The notes beneath the pieces are model-generated. The model had not been told where the DNA came from. It made no database searches and saw nothing but the letters and a program-made list of their open reading frames with translations. From the NCBI RefSeq assembly GCF_002237755.1, contig NZ_MWSJ01000026.1:1-64000 (forward strand): DNA of 64,000 bases, given 5' to 3'. This DNA is from Lysinibacillus sp. KCTC 33748 (GTDB taxonomy: Bacteria; Bacillota; Bacilli; Bacillales_A; Planococcaceae). Of the stretch, positions 43,147-52,918 are shown in pieces. The translations under genes were made by a program, and so were the position numbers. Position 1 is the stretch's first letter. Every line of letters begins with the position of its first letter.

Positions 43147-45351
43147 TTATTTTTGCTCATCTTCACCAATTTTGTCTTGTGTAATAGCAGGTAAAATTGG
43201 TTGTTTTACATTACTTTCTGTCACTTTTTCAGTGTTATATTTTGCTTTTAACTCAAAATATTTATCTACAGCTCTTCTTGCAATCTCATTATTAGCCGAA
43301 AAAGGTTGTCTAGGGTTTGTTGAAGCCCAAGGAATAACTACGGCATAGGCAATTTCAGGATTCTCATAAGGGGCAAAGCCTACATGTGTATAAGTAAGTG
43401 AATACTGACCCCTATACTGTCGTAAATCCCCGTAATACATTACTTCAGCTGTTCCTGTTTTTCCTGCGGCTGTATATGGTGCATTTGCAAAATATCTTTT
43501 TGCTGTACCATTTGCGCCTGTATAAACACGACGTAACCCTTGTTTTACATAGTTAATTTCATCTGCTGAGTTATCAATCTGATTTAAAATTGTTGGTCCT
43601 ATTTCTGTTACTAATTGACCTAGCGATTGCCCATCATTTGATGGTTCACGTACCTCCTTCACAACATGTGGCTGAATGCGATAGCCACCATTTGCAATTG
43701 TCGAGATATACTGTGCCAATTGTAACGGTGTATACGTATCATACTGTCCAATAGCTAAGTCGAGTGCTTTACCCCCATAGGTTGGACCAGTTAGACCTTG
43801 TACCCCACTAACTTCATTTGGTAAATCGATCCCTGTTTTTACACCTAACCCGAATTGTGCATAAGAATTACGCATTTTTGGGAATGTATCATCTTTTAAA
43901 CGAAGTGGCATCCCATAGCTATATGGTGTTCCATTAATAAGCAGAGCTGTTTTAAACATATAAACGTTAGAAGATTGCTCCAAGGCTCTTAAACCATCCA
44001 TTGAAATATAGCCACCAGGGTTAAAAACAGATTTTTTTACTGGTGTATTTAATAATTGGATTGGTTCATCCCCTAATACAGTACTTGGCGTAATGGCTCC
44101 CAATTTATACCCAGTTAGCAATGTTGCTGCCTTAACTGCAGAACCTGCCTCATAAGCTGTTGTAAAGGTCCCATACGAATAATCAACGACTTCATTCTTT
44201 CCTGTTTCAGGATTTTTTTCGATTTTTTTACCATTCATTGATAAAACATCGCCTGTATTTGGGTCCATCATAACTAAAAAGGCACGATCAAGTAAAGCTG
44301 AAGCCCCTTGTGATTTTACTTTAAGCAATTCTTCCTCAACAATTTTGTCAAGTTCAGCGGTTAACTCGCTATCCAGTGTTAAGACTAAATCATTACCAGG
44401 TTTACCCTCAAAAGTCGTAACGGTATCGACTACTTGACCTTTTTTATCCGTAATATTTTTAACAACGGATTTTTGTCCTTGCAGTAAATCTTCATATTGC
44501 GCTTCAATATAACTTTCACCAACACGGTCATTTCGTGAATAATCTCGAGCTAAATAATAATTCAGCTTTTCTTTCGGAATCCCTTTTGCTGGTACGGTTG
44601 TGCGTCCTAAAATAGCAAGTGATGATAATTTCAAACGCTTCCAGTCCGTTGTTGTGTTAACGCCTGGTAGTTCAGTTAAACGCTCAGAGACAAGTGCAAA
44701 TTCACTATCTGATACATTTTCACTCTTAATAATTTGCGGTGATAAATTGTAGCCTGATGCCATCTCTCGGAAAATTGCTAATACTTCCATATCCTTGTCT
44801 GTCAGTTGTAATAATTCTTCGTTTGTAATTCGTTCACGAACAAGTTTATCTATCTCTCCATTGATTTGACTTGTCGTCTTATTTTCTTGGTTTCCAATTT
44901 TCTTTTTTTCTGCCTCGGTTACTTTTTCAGAGGCAGCGTCACGATTTTTATTAATCCAAAAATCCTGCTTATCACGTAAAGTGACACGGTTTATAGGCTG
45001 CTCAATCAATTGTGCCAGCTTTTCCGCTATTTCCAGCATTTCATCAGTTGTTGTCCTCGGCATTTTCGTATACGTAATAGCATTTTCTGGTTGGTTATCC
45101 ACTAAAATACGTCCGTATCGATCATACATACGTCCCCTTGGCACACTTGTATTAACAGGTACCTCTTCTTTACGCTCTAATTCGCGTACATAATCTTCCC
45201 CTTTTACAATCTGCATATAGCCAAGCCTAAAAATCAGCAACGAAAATACCATAAATATAGCAAAGAAAAGGACATTCATACGAAATGTTAAATTAGAGTG
45301 ATGTTTTGCTTTAACATTCGTCGCGCGGTTTTTTCCCGGTGCTTTGCGCAT
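43147..45351 (-). CDS. pbpA: class B penicillin-binding protein (PBP2-type transpeptidase)
   Basis: 734 residues from the ATG at 45351; the upstream ATG at 45369 is part of GAGGAGGGG. Cytoplasmic basic N-terminus, transmembrane helix (about 25-45), dimerisation domain starting VPRGRMYDRYGRILVDN, and a transpeptidase domain with Ser404-x-x-Lys407 (GSAVKA), Ser460-Ser-Asn462 and KTGTAE at 631. Cross-links lateral wall peptidoglycan. Located upstream of pstS on the same strand, as in B. subtilis (pbpA/yqgF). Confidence 0.93.
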   Translation of the reverse strand: MRKAPGKNRATNVKAKHHSNLTFRMNVLFFAIFMVFSLLIFRLGYMQIVKGEDYVRELERKEEVPVNTSVPRGRMYDRYGRILVDNQPENAITYTKMPRTTTDEMLEIAEKLAQLIEQPINRVTLRDKQDFWINKNRDAASEKVTEAEKKKIGNQENKTTSQINGEIDKLVRERITNEELLQLTDKDMEVLAIFREMASGYNLSPQIIKSENVSDSEFALVSERLTELPGVNTTTDWKRLKLSSLAILGRTTVPAKGIPKEKLNYYLARDYSRNDRVGESYIEAQYEDLLQGQKSVVKNITDKKGQVVDTVTTFEGKPGNDLVLTLDSELTAELDKIVEEELLKVKSQGASALLDRAFLVMMDPNTGDVLSMNGKKIEKNPETGKNEVVDYSYGTFTTAYEAGSAVKAATLLTGYKLGAITPSTVLGDEPIQLLNTPVKKSVFNPGGYISMDGLRALEQSSNVYMFKTALLINGTPYSYGMPLRLKDDTFPKMRNSYAQFGLGVKTGIDLPNEVSGVQGLTGPTYGGKALDLAIGQYDTYTPLQLAQYISTIANGGYRIQPHVVKEVREPSNDGQSLGQLVTEIGPTILNQIDNSADEINYVKQGLRRVYTGANGTAKRYFANAPYTAAGKTGTAEVMYYGDLRQYRGQYSLTYTHVGFAPYENPEIAYAVVIPWASTNPRQPFSANNEIARRAVDKYFELKAKYNTEKVTESNVKQPILPAITQDKIGEDEQK

Positions 45352-45560
45352 ATGTATTCCCCTCCTCATCTAATTACAATTTAAATACACGATACCTAGT
45401 ATACCATTCGAAGATACGTCAGGAAAGCATGTACTTGTGAATTTATGTTTGAAAACATCATTCTATTTGACGGCATTTTAAAATGAAAAGTTTCTTTTTT
45501 TTATTGATTACTTGAAAAATGTTTTGACATAAATTATTGGAAGAGGGAGGCACAATATAA

Positions 45561-45683
45561 AACTTCTTCAAACAGCAAGGCGAACTCCTCCTTCAATTTA
45601 ACCGACTGACTTCTAATTTTTTAGCAGGCGTATCGGAACATCCCCAACCATTTATAGGATACCTAGAAGCATTTAGAACCTAA
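45561..45683 (+). pseudogene. possible gene remnant without start codon
   Basis: A 40-codon open frame reads NFFKQQGELLLQFNRLTSNF then LAGVSEHPQPFIGYLEAFRT and stops. GAGGGAGG lies at 45542-45550, but TAA stands directly before the frame where a start would be expected. The residue composition looks like protein. It may be the end of a lost gene in the place of yqgE. The rest of 45352-45697 shows nothing. Confidence 0.3.
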
Positions 45684-45697
45684 AAAGACAGCAAAAA

Positions 45698-45736
45698 AGG
45701 CTATGTCTCGGTGATACATCACCGGGGCATAGCCTT
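45698..45736 (-). terminator. terminator of sodA
   Basis: AAGGCTATGTCTCGGTGAT pairs with ATCACCGGGGCATAGCCTT; minus-strand T run TTTTTT follows. Confidence 0.88.
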
Positions 45737-45751
45737 CTATCTAAATAGAGA

Positions 45752-46357
45752 TTATTTTGCAGCTTGGAATTTAGCTTCTACTACATCCCAGTTTACTACG
45801 TTCCAGAATGCGCCGATGTAATCTGGACGACGGTTTTGGTAGTTTAAGTAGTAAGCATGCTCCCAAACGTCTAAACCTAGGACTGGTTTTTTACCTTCCA
45901 TAACTGGAGAGTCTTGGTTTGGAGTAGATGTAACAGCAACTGAGTCACCATCAACGATTAACCAAGCCCACCCTGAACCGAAGCGAGTTGTAGCAGCTTT
46001 TGCAAACTCTTCTTTGAATGCATCGAAAGAACCGAATTTAGCATCGATTGCTTTTGCTACTTCGCCAACTGGAGTGTTTGATCCGCCTGGAGCGATTACT
46101 TCCCAGAATAATGTATGGTTAGCATGTCCGCCACCATTGTTACGAACAGCAGTTTGTTTGTCAGCTGGAAGAGCATCCATGTTTGCGATAAGTTCGTTAA
46201 TGCCTTTTTCAGCAAATTCAGTGCCTTCTACTGCTGCGTTTAAGTTTGTTACATAAGTATTGTGGTGTTTTGAATGGTGAATTTCCATTGTTTTTGCATC
46301 GATATGTGGTTCTAATGCGTCATAAGCGTAAGTTAATTGTGGTAATACATAAGCCAT
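45752..46357 (-). CDS. sodA: superoxide dismutase (Mn/Fe)
   Basis: 201 residues. Metal ligands are His27 (MEIHHSKHH), His81 ([10 protein letters not shown]), and the Asp and His of [19 protein letters not shown] and the Gln/Gly context favour manganese, but Mn versus Fe is not settled by sequence. Converts superoxide to oxygen and peroxide in the cytoplasm. TAGGAGGAAC precedes the ATG. Own terminator. Confidence 0.96.
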   Translation of the reverse strand: MAYVLPQLTYAYDALEPHIDAKTMEIHHSKHHNTYVTNLNAAVEGTEFAEKGINELIANMDALPADKQTAVRNNGGGHANHTLFWEVIAPGGSNTPVGEVAKAIDAKFGSFDAFKEEFAKAATTRFGSGWAWLIVDGDSVAVTSTPNQDSPVMEGKKPVLGLDVWEHAYYLNYQNRRPDYIGAFWNVVNWDVVEAKFQAAK

Positions 46358-46533
46358 TGTTAAGTTCCTCCTAAAGTAAAGAAATAATTAATACATTATT
46401 AGATTATCAAAATTGGTCAAACCATTCAACGAAAAATACTTCAAATTAAAGATTTCAGCCTTTTGACTGAAAAGCCAATACGATTACTATCCTAACCTGT
46501 TTCTTTAATTGTTAAACGTCTTAGGGAAGAAAA

Positions 46534-47013
46534 TCATATCGCTATAAAGAACACAACAATCATGACGATTTGAATCACAGCTTTTGCAAGTGTCGATGTT
46601 AAGAAGCCCACGAGAGAGCCAACACCGCTTTTTACAGCCTCTCCAAATGTACGACGCTCTACCATTAACTCTGCAATTACCGCTCCTAAAAATGGACCTA
46701 CTATTATTCCTAGAACAGGAATGATGAACGGGCCAATTAATAAACCAATAGTACTGCCCCACATACCTGCATTGGAGCCACCGAATTTCTTAATACCAAA
46801 GGCATTTGCTACAGAATCAGCAACAAATAATATGACAACAAATATAATTTCACTCGTCCAGAACAACCAGCTTAACTCTGCAAATGAAAAAAACAATCCA
46901 TATACTAAAAAACCACCAAGTAAAAAAATCACACCTGGAATGATCGGGTACACCAATCCAACAAATGAAATGATAAAGCAGGCAATCACTAATACCCAGC
47001 CTACAACTTCCAT
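46534..47013 (-). CDS. yqgC: DUF456 membrane protein YqgC
   Basis: 159 residues with four or five hydrophobic helices and glycine-rich segments (IIPGVIFLLGGFLVYG, GMWGSTIGLLIGPFIIPVLG, LVGFLTSTLAKA) characteristic of DUF456. Function unknown. Start after GGGGAGG. Upstream of sodA on the same strand, as yqgC is in B. subtilis. Confidence 0.88.
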   Translation of the reverse strand: MEVVGWVLVIACFIISFVGLVYPIIPGVIFLLGGFLVYGLFFSFAELSWLFWTSEIIFVVILFVADSVANAFGIKKFGGSNAGMWGSTIGLLIGPFIIPVLGIIVGPFLGAVIAELMVERRTFGEAVKSGVGSLVGFLTSTLAKAVIQIVMIVVFFIAI

Positions 47014-47215
47014 AAAAAACCTCCCCTTTTGTCGTGCATCAAGTTAGATAATTAGAAGTCCTGATTTCCTCTATATTCGAGAGTAGAGCTGTTTCCTCGT
47101 AACTAATAAAGGCATAAGCTCATTCTCAACAAAGAAATCCTCAATATTTCTATTTAACCCGCCTGATCGCGCAGTTCCTTTCATACGGATTTACAAAGCT
47201 GAAGGTTTCATTTCC

Positions 47216-48847
47216 TTAATTTCTAATTCCTAAAATAGAGTCAGCTATATTTACTGCATGATCTCCTATACGCTCTAAATTGCTAACGATATCTGTATAG
47301 ACGATTCCCGCAGCTCCATTACATTCATTTGTATTTAAGCGTGCAATATGCTTTTGTCTAAGCTTATCTTCCATATCATCTATCAAACTTTCGAGCTCAG
47401 TTACTTCCTGCGCCAAGCTCAAACTAGCTGTATCCAGTGCCGCAATACTCTTTCGTACAGCTTCAATCGCTAAGCTAAACATCCCTATTAAATCTTGTCG
47501 TGCTGACTTACTTAAAGTTACCTCATGATGATCTTTATATTGTAAAAGCTCTAAAATATTTTCAAAATGATCACCAATACGCTCAATGTCCCGTACATTT
47601 GTTAAAAGTGTATGGTGTCTTACTGAGTCTGCGCGAGAAAGTGGCTGCTTAGACACCATTACTAAATAATTCGTAATTTCCTTGTCTAAATGATTGAGCG
47701 CTACTTCTAGTTGTAAAACTGTAGGAATGTGAGTAGCCTCACCTGTTTTCATATATAAAAATGTTTCTTCTAAACCACGAAGCGCGTGCTCCCCCATACG
47801 TAGTACTTCCTCCTTTGCTTGCCCGAGTGCAATCGCTGGAGAGGAATCGATGAATGACGGATCTAAATGTTTCGTTGTCACATCAATATTGCCATCACGC
47901 CCAGGCACTAGCTTCGTGACAAGTACAGTCAATCCTCCGATAAATGGCAGCTGGATCATCATATTAATGATGTTGAATGAGCCATGTGCTATCGCTATTT
48001 GCATTTTCGGCTCTAAGTGGAATAGTCCGCTAATCCATAAAACGTACTGCATAAAGGGTGTAAAGAACACCATGAAAATGATTGTACCTATAATATTAAA
48101 TAACACATGTGCCGCTGCCGCACGTTTAGCATATATAGAAGCACCTAGTGATGCTAATACTGCTGTAACGGTCGTGCCTATATTTTCACCAAATAAAATA
48201 GGTAGAGCACTCTCTAAACCAATTAAATGCTCAGCGTATAAGCCCTGTAGCACACCGACAGTCGCTGTTGAACTTTGAACAAGCAATGTAAAAATTGCCC
48301 CTAGAAAAATTCCTACAACGGGCAGATTGCTTAGCTGAAGCGTTAATGATTCAAAATCAGCTAATTGATGAAGTGACTGCATGCTTGCACTCATTAACTC
48401 TAATCCTAAAAATAATCCCCCGAAGCCAAATAATATTTGTCCGATATACTGATAGGTAGATTTCTTAAAGAAAAATAACAACCCTGCACCAATCGCTAAT
48501 AACGGATAAAAATAAATGCCGATATTTATACCAATAATAAAAGCGGTAATTGTCGTGCCAATATTGGCTCCCATAATGACACCGATTGCTTGTCGTAATG
48601 TTAAAAACCCTGCACTCACTAGCCCAACCGTAATTACCGTCGTTGCAGAGCTCGACTGGATACAAATCGTTACAACTATACCCACTAACACGCCCATTAG
48701 AGGATTTGTTGTAAATCGATTCAACCATTCACGCAGTCGATCATCTGCCGATTTTTGGAGCCCATCCCCCATAAATTTAATGGAAAATAAAAAGACTCCT
48801 AAACCGCCTAAAAATTGAAATAGTATACTTTGCCAATCTATTGTCAA
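47216..48847 (-). CDS. yqeW: Na/Pi cotransporter family protein with PhoU domain
   Basis: About 543 residues from the TTG at 48847 (TTGGAG nine bases upstream); a TTG at 48862 is an alternative. Two inverted NptA-type repeats with the QSSSATT and QSSTATVG motifs that bind Na and phosphate, roughly eight transmembrane helices (about 10-335), then a PhoU-like helical domain (about 355-543) with ERIGDHFENI and LERIGDHAVNIAD. Resembles B. subtilis YqeW. Likely a sodium-coupled phosphate transporter or exporter; no Pho box was found before it. Confidence 0.88.
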   Translation of the reverse strand: MTIDWQSILFQFLGGLGVFLFSIKFMGDGLQKSADDRLREWLNRFTTNPLMGVLVGIVVTICIQSSSATTVITVGLVSAGFLTLRQAIGVIMGANIGTTITAFIIGINIGIYFYPLLAIGAGLLFFFKKSTYQYIGQILFGFGGLFLGLELMSASMQSLHQLADFESLTLQLSNLPVVGIFLGAIFTLLVQSSTATVGVLQGLYAEHLIGLESALPILFGENIGTTVTAVLASLGASIYAKRAAAAHVLFNIIGTIIFMVFFTPFMQYVLWISGLFHLEPKMQIAIAHGSFNIINMMIQLPFIGGLTVLVTKLVPGRDGNIDVTTKHLDPSFIDSSPAIALGQAKEEVLRMGEHALRGLEETFLYMKTGEATHIPTVLQLEVALNHLDKEITNYLVMVSKQPLSRADSVRHHTLLTNVRDIERIGDHFENILELLQYKDHHEVTLSKSARQDLIGMFSLAIEAVRKSIAALDTASLSLAQEVTELESLIDDMEDKLRQKHIARLNTNECNGAAGIVYTDIVSNLERIGDHAVNIADSILGIRN

Positions 48848-48980
48848 TTGTATTCGCTCCAATTCCTACGTCTCTACTACTCTATTCCTAATCTTTAAAT
48901 GATAATAAAGAAAAAGTAAAGATAACCTTTAACTTCTTTACACAATATTAACATTTCAATAAATCATCACCAAAACGTGT

Positions 48981-49143
48981 GGTTGATTTCCGTTCCGACT
49001 GGGCGCTTTGTTGTTGCTGTCGCTACGCTTTCGCACAGATAAAACATTTGCTGCCGCTTTGCTTTCGCTACAGAAAACATTTGTTGTTGCTGGCGCACAG
49101 AGCAAAGCTTCCTGGAGTCGCCCAGTCGAAACGAAGATCAACC
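48981..49143. repeat. dispersed element with terminal inverted repeats, copy C
   Basis: Left arm GGTTGATTTCCGTTCCGACT+GGGCG (48981-49005) is the near-complement (22 of 25) of the right arm CGCCCAGTCGAAACGAAGAT+CAACC (49119-49143). Between them are units of TTGCTGTCGCTACGCTTTCG..CACAG..AAAACATT. Related copies at 37275, 42550 and 52919. No coding frame with start signals; a non-autonomous repeat is likely. Confidence 0.75.
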
Positions 49144-49288
49144 TATTTACATAGTATATGTTTTAACAAAAGTCATCCACAACTTTTGGTGATGACCCAT
49201 TTCAATATCGTACTCTCAGTTATTATTTCTATTTTCATATCTTGTCAAAGTTGAACATGGTAAAATAACGATTGGAGGAGATATGTTT

Positions 49289-49807
49289 ATGAAACACTCA
49301 CAACTATTTATCGATAGCTTAATTCATCCAAAAAAACTTGCTGCCTATCGTTTATTACCTATCGGGAAAGTTATTCAATATACCTTTCTGCTAATTACTG
49401 TTGTTACAGTTTTCTCTTTTGGTCGTTTTACAGCTGGGATGTCTGTTGATACATTTGATATGAATAGTTTAAATGGAATAACCGAATACATAGAAGGCGT
49501 TAAATGGCTTTTGTATCCCGTGACAATTATCATGCTTTTTGTTTTTACAACGATGCTTATTTTTGCACAAATTTCTCTCTACGCCTTGGCTGGTCTGCTG
49601 ATTTTGAACGTCATGAAGCGTCGCGGAGAATACCGTCACATTTGGCGTACGACAACATTTGCCATGACTTGGGCAACTCTACTAAGTATGCTATCAGATT
49701 ATCTACCGATTAACAGTACGATTATCTCTGCTTTTTCTGTACTTTTAACAGTAACTCTACTTATTGTAGCCATCACAAATTATCCAAAACAACCAATTAC
49801 AAAATAA
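49289..49807 (+). CDS. DUF1189-type membrane protein
   Basis: 172 residues from the ATG at 49289, eight bases after GGAGGAG; ATG 49283 is an alternative. Four transmembrane helices (about 28-48, 74-98, 103-122, 128-165). The N-terminal FIDSLIHPKKLAAYRLLPIG fits DUF1189 proteins. Function unknown. Its position between yqfZ and yqgC corresponds to yqgA/yqgB in B. subtilis. Confidence 0.7.
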   Translation: MKHSQLFIDSLIHPKKLAAYRLLPIGKVIQYTFLLITVVTVFSFGRFTAGMSVDTFDMNSLNGITEYIEGVKWLLYPVTIIMLFVFTTMLIFAQISLYALAGLLILNVMKRRGEYRHIWRTTTFAMTWATLLSMLSDYLPINSTIISAFSVLLTVTLLIVAITNYPKQPITK

Positions 49808-49817
49808 TGTGCATGAT

Positions 49818-49861
49818 TCCCCTCTCTTCTAAATATAGTGTAGAAAAGGAGGGGATTTTTT
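49818..49861 (+). terminator. terminator hairpin that contains the next gene's ribosome binding site
   Basis: TCCCCTCTCTTCTA pairs with TAGAAAAGGAGGGGA and is followed by TTTTT. The right arm contains AAGGAGGGG, the ribosome binding site of yqfZ, whose TTG start (49860) lies in the T run. The stem should both end upstream transcripts and mask the site in read-through RNA. Confidence 0.65.
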
Positions 49862-50204
49862 GCGTGCTTTAGTGTTAACCGCTATCATTATTATTTTTGC
49901 TTTTGTTATAAAGGTAGATTTAACAGAAGGATCATTACAACTTGCTGCCTTTTCTCAGAAAAAAACAGAAAACGCCCTGTGTGAGAAGGAGCGAGAGCCA
50001 AATTATATCACTGTACAGACTATTCAAGGCGATACTATCCACAGTTTATTTGCACTTCATCCTGCAAAAGTACCCATGACCTTTCCTGAACGTTTACAGA
50101 TTTTTTATGAATTGAATCCACACTTACAATTACAGGCTCCTGTTCCTGGTGAAAAAATTAAGCTTCCGCTATCATTTGAATTTGAAAATAAATGCGGAAA
50201 ATGA
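49860..50204 (+). CDS. yqfZ: YqfZ-like protein with LysM-like domain
   Basis: 114 residues from a TTG five bases after AAGGAGGGG. N-terminal hydrophobic anchor (about 3-16), then a LysM-like segment: YITVQTIQGDTIHSLFALHP, FYELNPHLQLQAPVPGEKIK. LysM folds bind peptidoglycan. Matches yqfZ next to ispG in B. subtilis. The start region overlaps a terminator hairpin. Confidence 0.75.
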   Translation: MRALVLTAIIIIFAFVIKVDLTEGSLQLAAFSQKKTENALCEKEREPNYITVQTIQGDTIHSLFALHPAKVPMTFPERLQIFYELNPHLQLQAPVPGEKIKLPLSFEFENKCGK

Positions 50205-50299
50205 AAAAGTAGCGTTTCTTCCTTGTCCTTATTTTCTTACACTGCTAAAATAAATGTCAGTGACGGTCGAAAGTATGGCCCGAAAAGGAGAGAAAGTTA

Positions 50300-51415
50300 A
50301 TGAGTGAAATTTGTCACCGTACAAATACACGTCCCGTGCGTGTCGGTAACTTAACAATAGGTGGTAGTAATGAATTATTCATTCAAAGTATGTGTACAAC
50401 AAAAACACATGATGTCGAAGCAACAGTAGCTGAAATTCTTCGTCTTGAGGAAGCAGGCTGTCAAATTGTTCGTGTCGCAGTACCAGATGAGCGTGCAGCT
50501 GATGCGATTGCAGATATTAAAAAACGTATCAATATTCCATTAGTAGCTGATATTCACTTTGACTATAAATTAGCATTAAAAGCAATTGAAAATGGTATCG
50601 ATAAAGTTCGTATTAACCCAGGTAATATCGGGCGTAAGGAAAAAGTAGAGGCTGTTGTTAATGCAGCAAAGGCAAAAGGTATTCCTATCCGTATTGGGGT
50701 AAACGCTGGTTCATTAGAGCGTCATATTTTAGAAAAATACGGTTACCCTACTGCAGACGGTATGGTAGAATCTGCACTTCACCATATTAAAATTTTGGAA
50801 GACTTGGACTTCCACGACATTATCGTATCTATGAAGGCATCAGATGTAAATCTAGCGATTGAAGCCTATGAAAAAGCGGCTAAAGCCTTTAATTACCCTC
50901 TACACTTAGGTATTACTGAATCAGGTACATTATTTGCTGGTACAGTAAAATCAGCAGCTGGACTTGGTGCAATTTTATCAAAAGGTATTGGTAATACATT
51001 ACGTATTTCACTATCTGCAGACCCTGTTGAAGAAATAAAAGTAGCACGTGAGCTATTAAAATCATTTGGTCTTGCTTCTAATATGGCAACCCTCATTTCT
51101 TGCCCAACATGTGGTCGTATCGAAATTGATTTAATTTCAATTGCCAATGAAGTAGAAGAATATATTTCTAAACTTAATGTACCGTTAAAAGTAGCTGTGC
51201 TTGGTTGTGCGGTAAACGGTCCTGGTGAAGCACGTGAAGCCGACATCGGTATTGCTGGTGCTCGCGGTGAAGGTTTACTATTTATGAAGGGTAAAACAGT
51301 TCGTAAAGTGCCTGAAGAAACAATGGTAGAAGAGTTGAAAAAAGAAATCGATAAATTAGCTGCTGAAATGGCAGAAAAACGCGCAGCTGAAGAAGCAGAA
51401 AAAGCGAACGCCTAA
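50300..51415 (+). CDS. ispG: 4-hydroxy-3-methylbut-2-enyl diphosphate synthase (IspG)
   Basis: 371 residues. TIM-barrel N-terminal domain ([32 protein letters not shown]) and C-terminal domain with the 4Fe-4S cysteines CPTCGR and [10 protein letters not shown], and ADIGIAG. Catalyses reduction of MEcPP to HMBPP in the MEP isoprenoid pathway. Ends with an Ala/Glu/Lys-rich tail of about 20 residues. AAAGGAGAG precedes the ATG. Confidence 0.96.
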   Translation: MSEICHRTNTRPVRVGNLTIGGSNELFIQSMCTTKTHDVEATVAEILRLEEAGCQIVRVAVPDERAADAIADIKKRINIPLVADIHFDYKLALKAIENGIDKVRINPGNIGRKEKVEAVVNAAKAKGIPIRIGVNAGSLERHILEKYGYPTADGMVESALHHIKILEDLDFHDIIVSMKASDVNLAIEAYEKAAKAFNYPLHLGITESGTLFAGTVKSAAGLGAILSKGIGNTLRISLSADPVEEIKVARELLKSFGLASNMATLISCPTCGRIEIDLISIANEVEEYISKLNVPLKVAVLGCAVNGPGEAREADIGIAGARGEGLLFMKGKTVRKVPEETMVEELKKEIDKLAAEMAEKRAAEEAEKANA

Positions 51416-51427
51416 GGAGGTGCTAGC

Positions 51428-52000
51428 ATGAAAAAGCCCCGCTTTGGGATTGATATCGATGGAACAGTAACATGTCCTAGTACACTCATCCCACATATCA
51501 ATAAACAATATAATGTAAATATTACGCTTGACGATGTGTGCGAATATGATTTTTTATCAGCATTTCCACATCCCATTGATCGTGTAGCATTTAATACATG
51601 GTTTAAAGAAAATGAGCCGTATATGTACGAAGTATCAGAAGCAGCTAAAGATGCAAAAGATATTTTAAACACATGGAGAGAAAACTACGAACTTTATTAC
51701 ATTTCTGCTCGTGGTGAGAATGTATCAGATGTTACGGTAAATTGGTTTAAATCACAGTCTATTCCATACGACCATATCGAGCTGATTGGCAGTCACGATA
51801 AGATTTCCGTAGCGAAAAAGCATGGAGTTGAGGCATTTTTTGAGGATAAGCATGATAATGCGGTTATGCTTGCGGAGGAATTAAAAATACCTGTCGTATT
51901 ATTTGACACTCCATATAACCGTCTTGCTGTTCCGGACAATGTCGTACGAGTTTATAACTGGCAAGAAGCCAACCAATTTATTACTAACTACTTCAAATAA
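51428..52000 (+). CDS. yqfW: 5'-nucleotidase, HAD family (YqfW-like)
   Basis: 190 residues. HAD motifs: GIDIDGTVT (nucleophile Asp and acid Asp), YYISARGE (motif II Ser), the Lys in SHDKISVAKK (motif III) and FFEDKHDNA (motif IV). Resembles 5'(3')-deoxyribonucleotidases and B. subtilis YqfW. AAGGAGGTGC lies six bases before the ATG, and it starts 12 bases after ispG, so the two are cotranscribed. Confidence 0.88.
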   Translation: MKKPRFGIDIDGTVTCPSTLIPHINKQYNVNITLDDVCEYDFLSAFPHPIDRVAFNTWFKENEPYMYEVSEAAKDAKDILNTWRENYELYYISARGENVSDVTVNWFKSQSIPYDHIELIGSHDKISVAKKHGVEAFFEDKHDNAVMLAEELKIPVVLFDTPYNRLAVPDNVVRVYNWQEANQFITNYFK

Positions 52001-52004
52001 ACAA

Positions 52005-52045
52005 AAGGGTCGTGTTCTTGCATTGAACACGACTCTTCTTCTTTT
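52005..52045 (+). terminator. terminator of ispG-yqfW
   Basis: GTCGTGTTC and GAACACGAC pair around TTGCATT and are followed by TCTTCTTCTTTT. Confidence 0.8.
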
Positions 52046-52172
52046 ATATCACAAGTATCCCCCGTAACCAACGCTCTACAAAATTTTCAAAGGTAATGCC
52101 GTAATTTTCATAAACAGCATGGTACACGAAATAAGTTCCTAATCTCTCAAGTAATTCATCATTAATCTTCAT
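52044..52172 (-). CDS. 42-residue hypothetical protein
   Basis: From an ATG at 52172 with GGGAGCGG eight bases upstream, encoding MKINDELLERLGTYFVYHAV then YENYGITFENFVERWLRGIL VI. Amphipathic, aromatic-rich, no transmembrane helix. Its stop touches the yqfW terminator. A clean ribosome binding site and balanced composition support translation, but no family is recognised. Confidence 0.5.
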   Translation of the reverse strand: MKINDELLERLGTYFVYHAVYENYGITFENFVERWLRGILVI

Positions 52173-52361
52173 CACAAACCGCTCCCTTTCGTTGATTTAT
52201 TCACCAAATTTTCAGATATATAAACTTCCAATTTCTCGCACATTCTAGTGGAGGTTGCATCGTTGCAAAACCGTCACAATCTCCAGCATTCATGCTCTTT
52301 TTTCATAGTTTTCTTTTCGTTACTATAGTAGTATCAACTTGCAATACTGGAGGGACTACAT

Positions 52362-52856
52362 GTGAAATGGATGATAAAGGTAACTTGTATAACATGTCTT
52401 TGCGCGCTGCTAGTTGGCTGTAGTGATCGATTATCTGATATTAGAGAAGCGGTTTCAGGCATCAATTCAGCAGCCGAAACTGCAGCCAGTGCAGTTGGTC
52501 GTGATGTACATGAAATACGAGCAATTGCCATTGAATATAAAGATACATCCTTTACAGTTAATGACCTATTTAAAACTATTTTACGTGACGTGCGCTGGGA
52601 TTATGACGCTGAAAAAAGTGAGCTTCATGTGAGAGGCACATGGTTAGCACCACTATTTTCTGAGCAACCATGGGATGATGCAATGAAAAAACAGCTAGCA
52701 GAAACAGGTGTAGTAAAGGTTACGTGCACTATTAAGAACGATAAAATTGATAGCGCTCGCACAAATGTAACACTTATATTCAATGACAAAAAAATTGTAG
52801 AAATGGCAGGTGAAGATGCACTTCAACACCTATATGATACATATTTACAAAAATAA
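52362..52856 (+). CDS. hypothetical lipoprotein
   Basis: 164 residues from a GTG with GGAGGG seven bases upstream. Signal peptide with lipobox LLVGC (Cys20), then a short helical region (IREAVSGINSAAETAASAV) and a small alpha/beta domain. Predicted to be anchored outside the membrane. Family not recognised. Spacer 52173-52361 contains only its promoter. Confidence 0.75.
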   Translation: MKWMIKVTCITCLCALLVGCSDRLSDIREAVSGINSAAETAASAVGRDVHEIRAIAIEYKDTSFTVNDLFKTILRDVRWDYDAEKSELHVRGTWLAPLFSEQPWDDAMKKQLAETGVVKVTCTIKNDKIDSARTNVTLIFNDKKIVEMAGEDALQHLYDTYLQK

Positions 52857-52918
52857 ACCACGTAACTTTTCTATTATAAAAATTTATATATAGAATGGCT
52901 CTTCGGCAAAACGAGGGG

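Noticed and set aside
47071-47184. 37-codon minus-strand frame (MKGTARSGGLNRNIEDFF)
   Set aside because: No ribosome binding site and immediately after the Na/Pi cotransporter stop; too little support to call.
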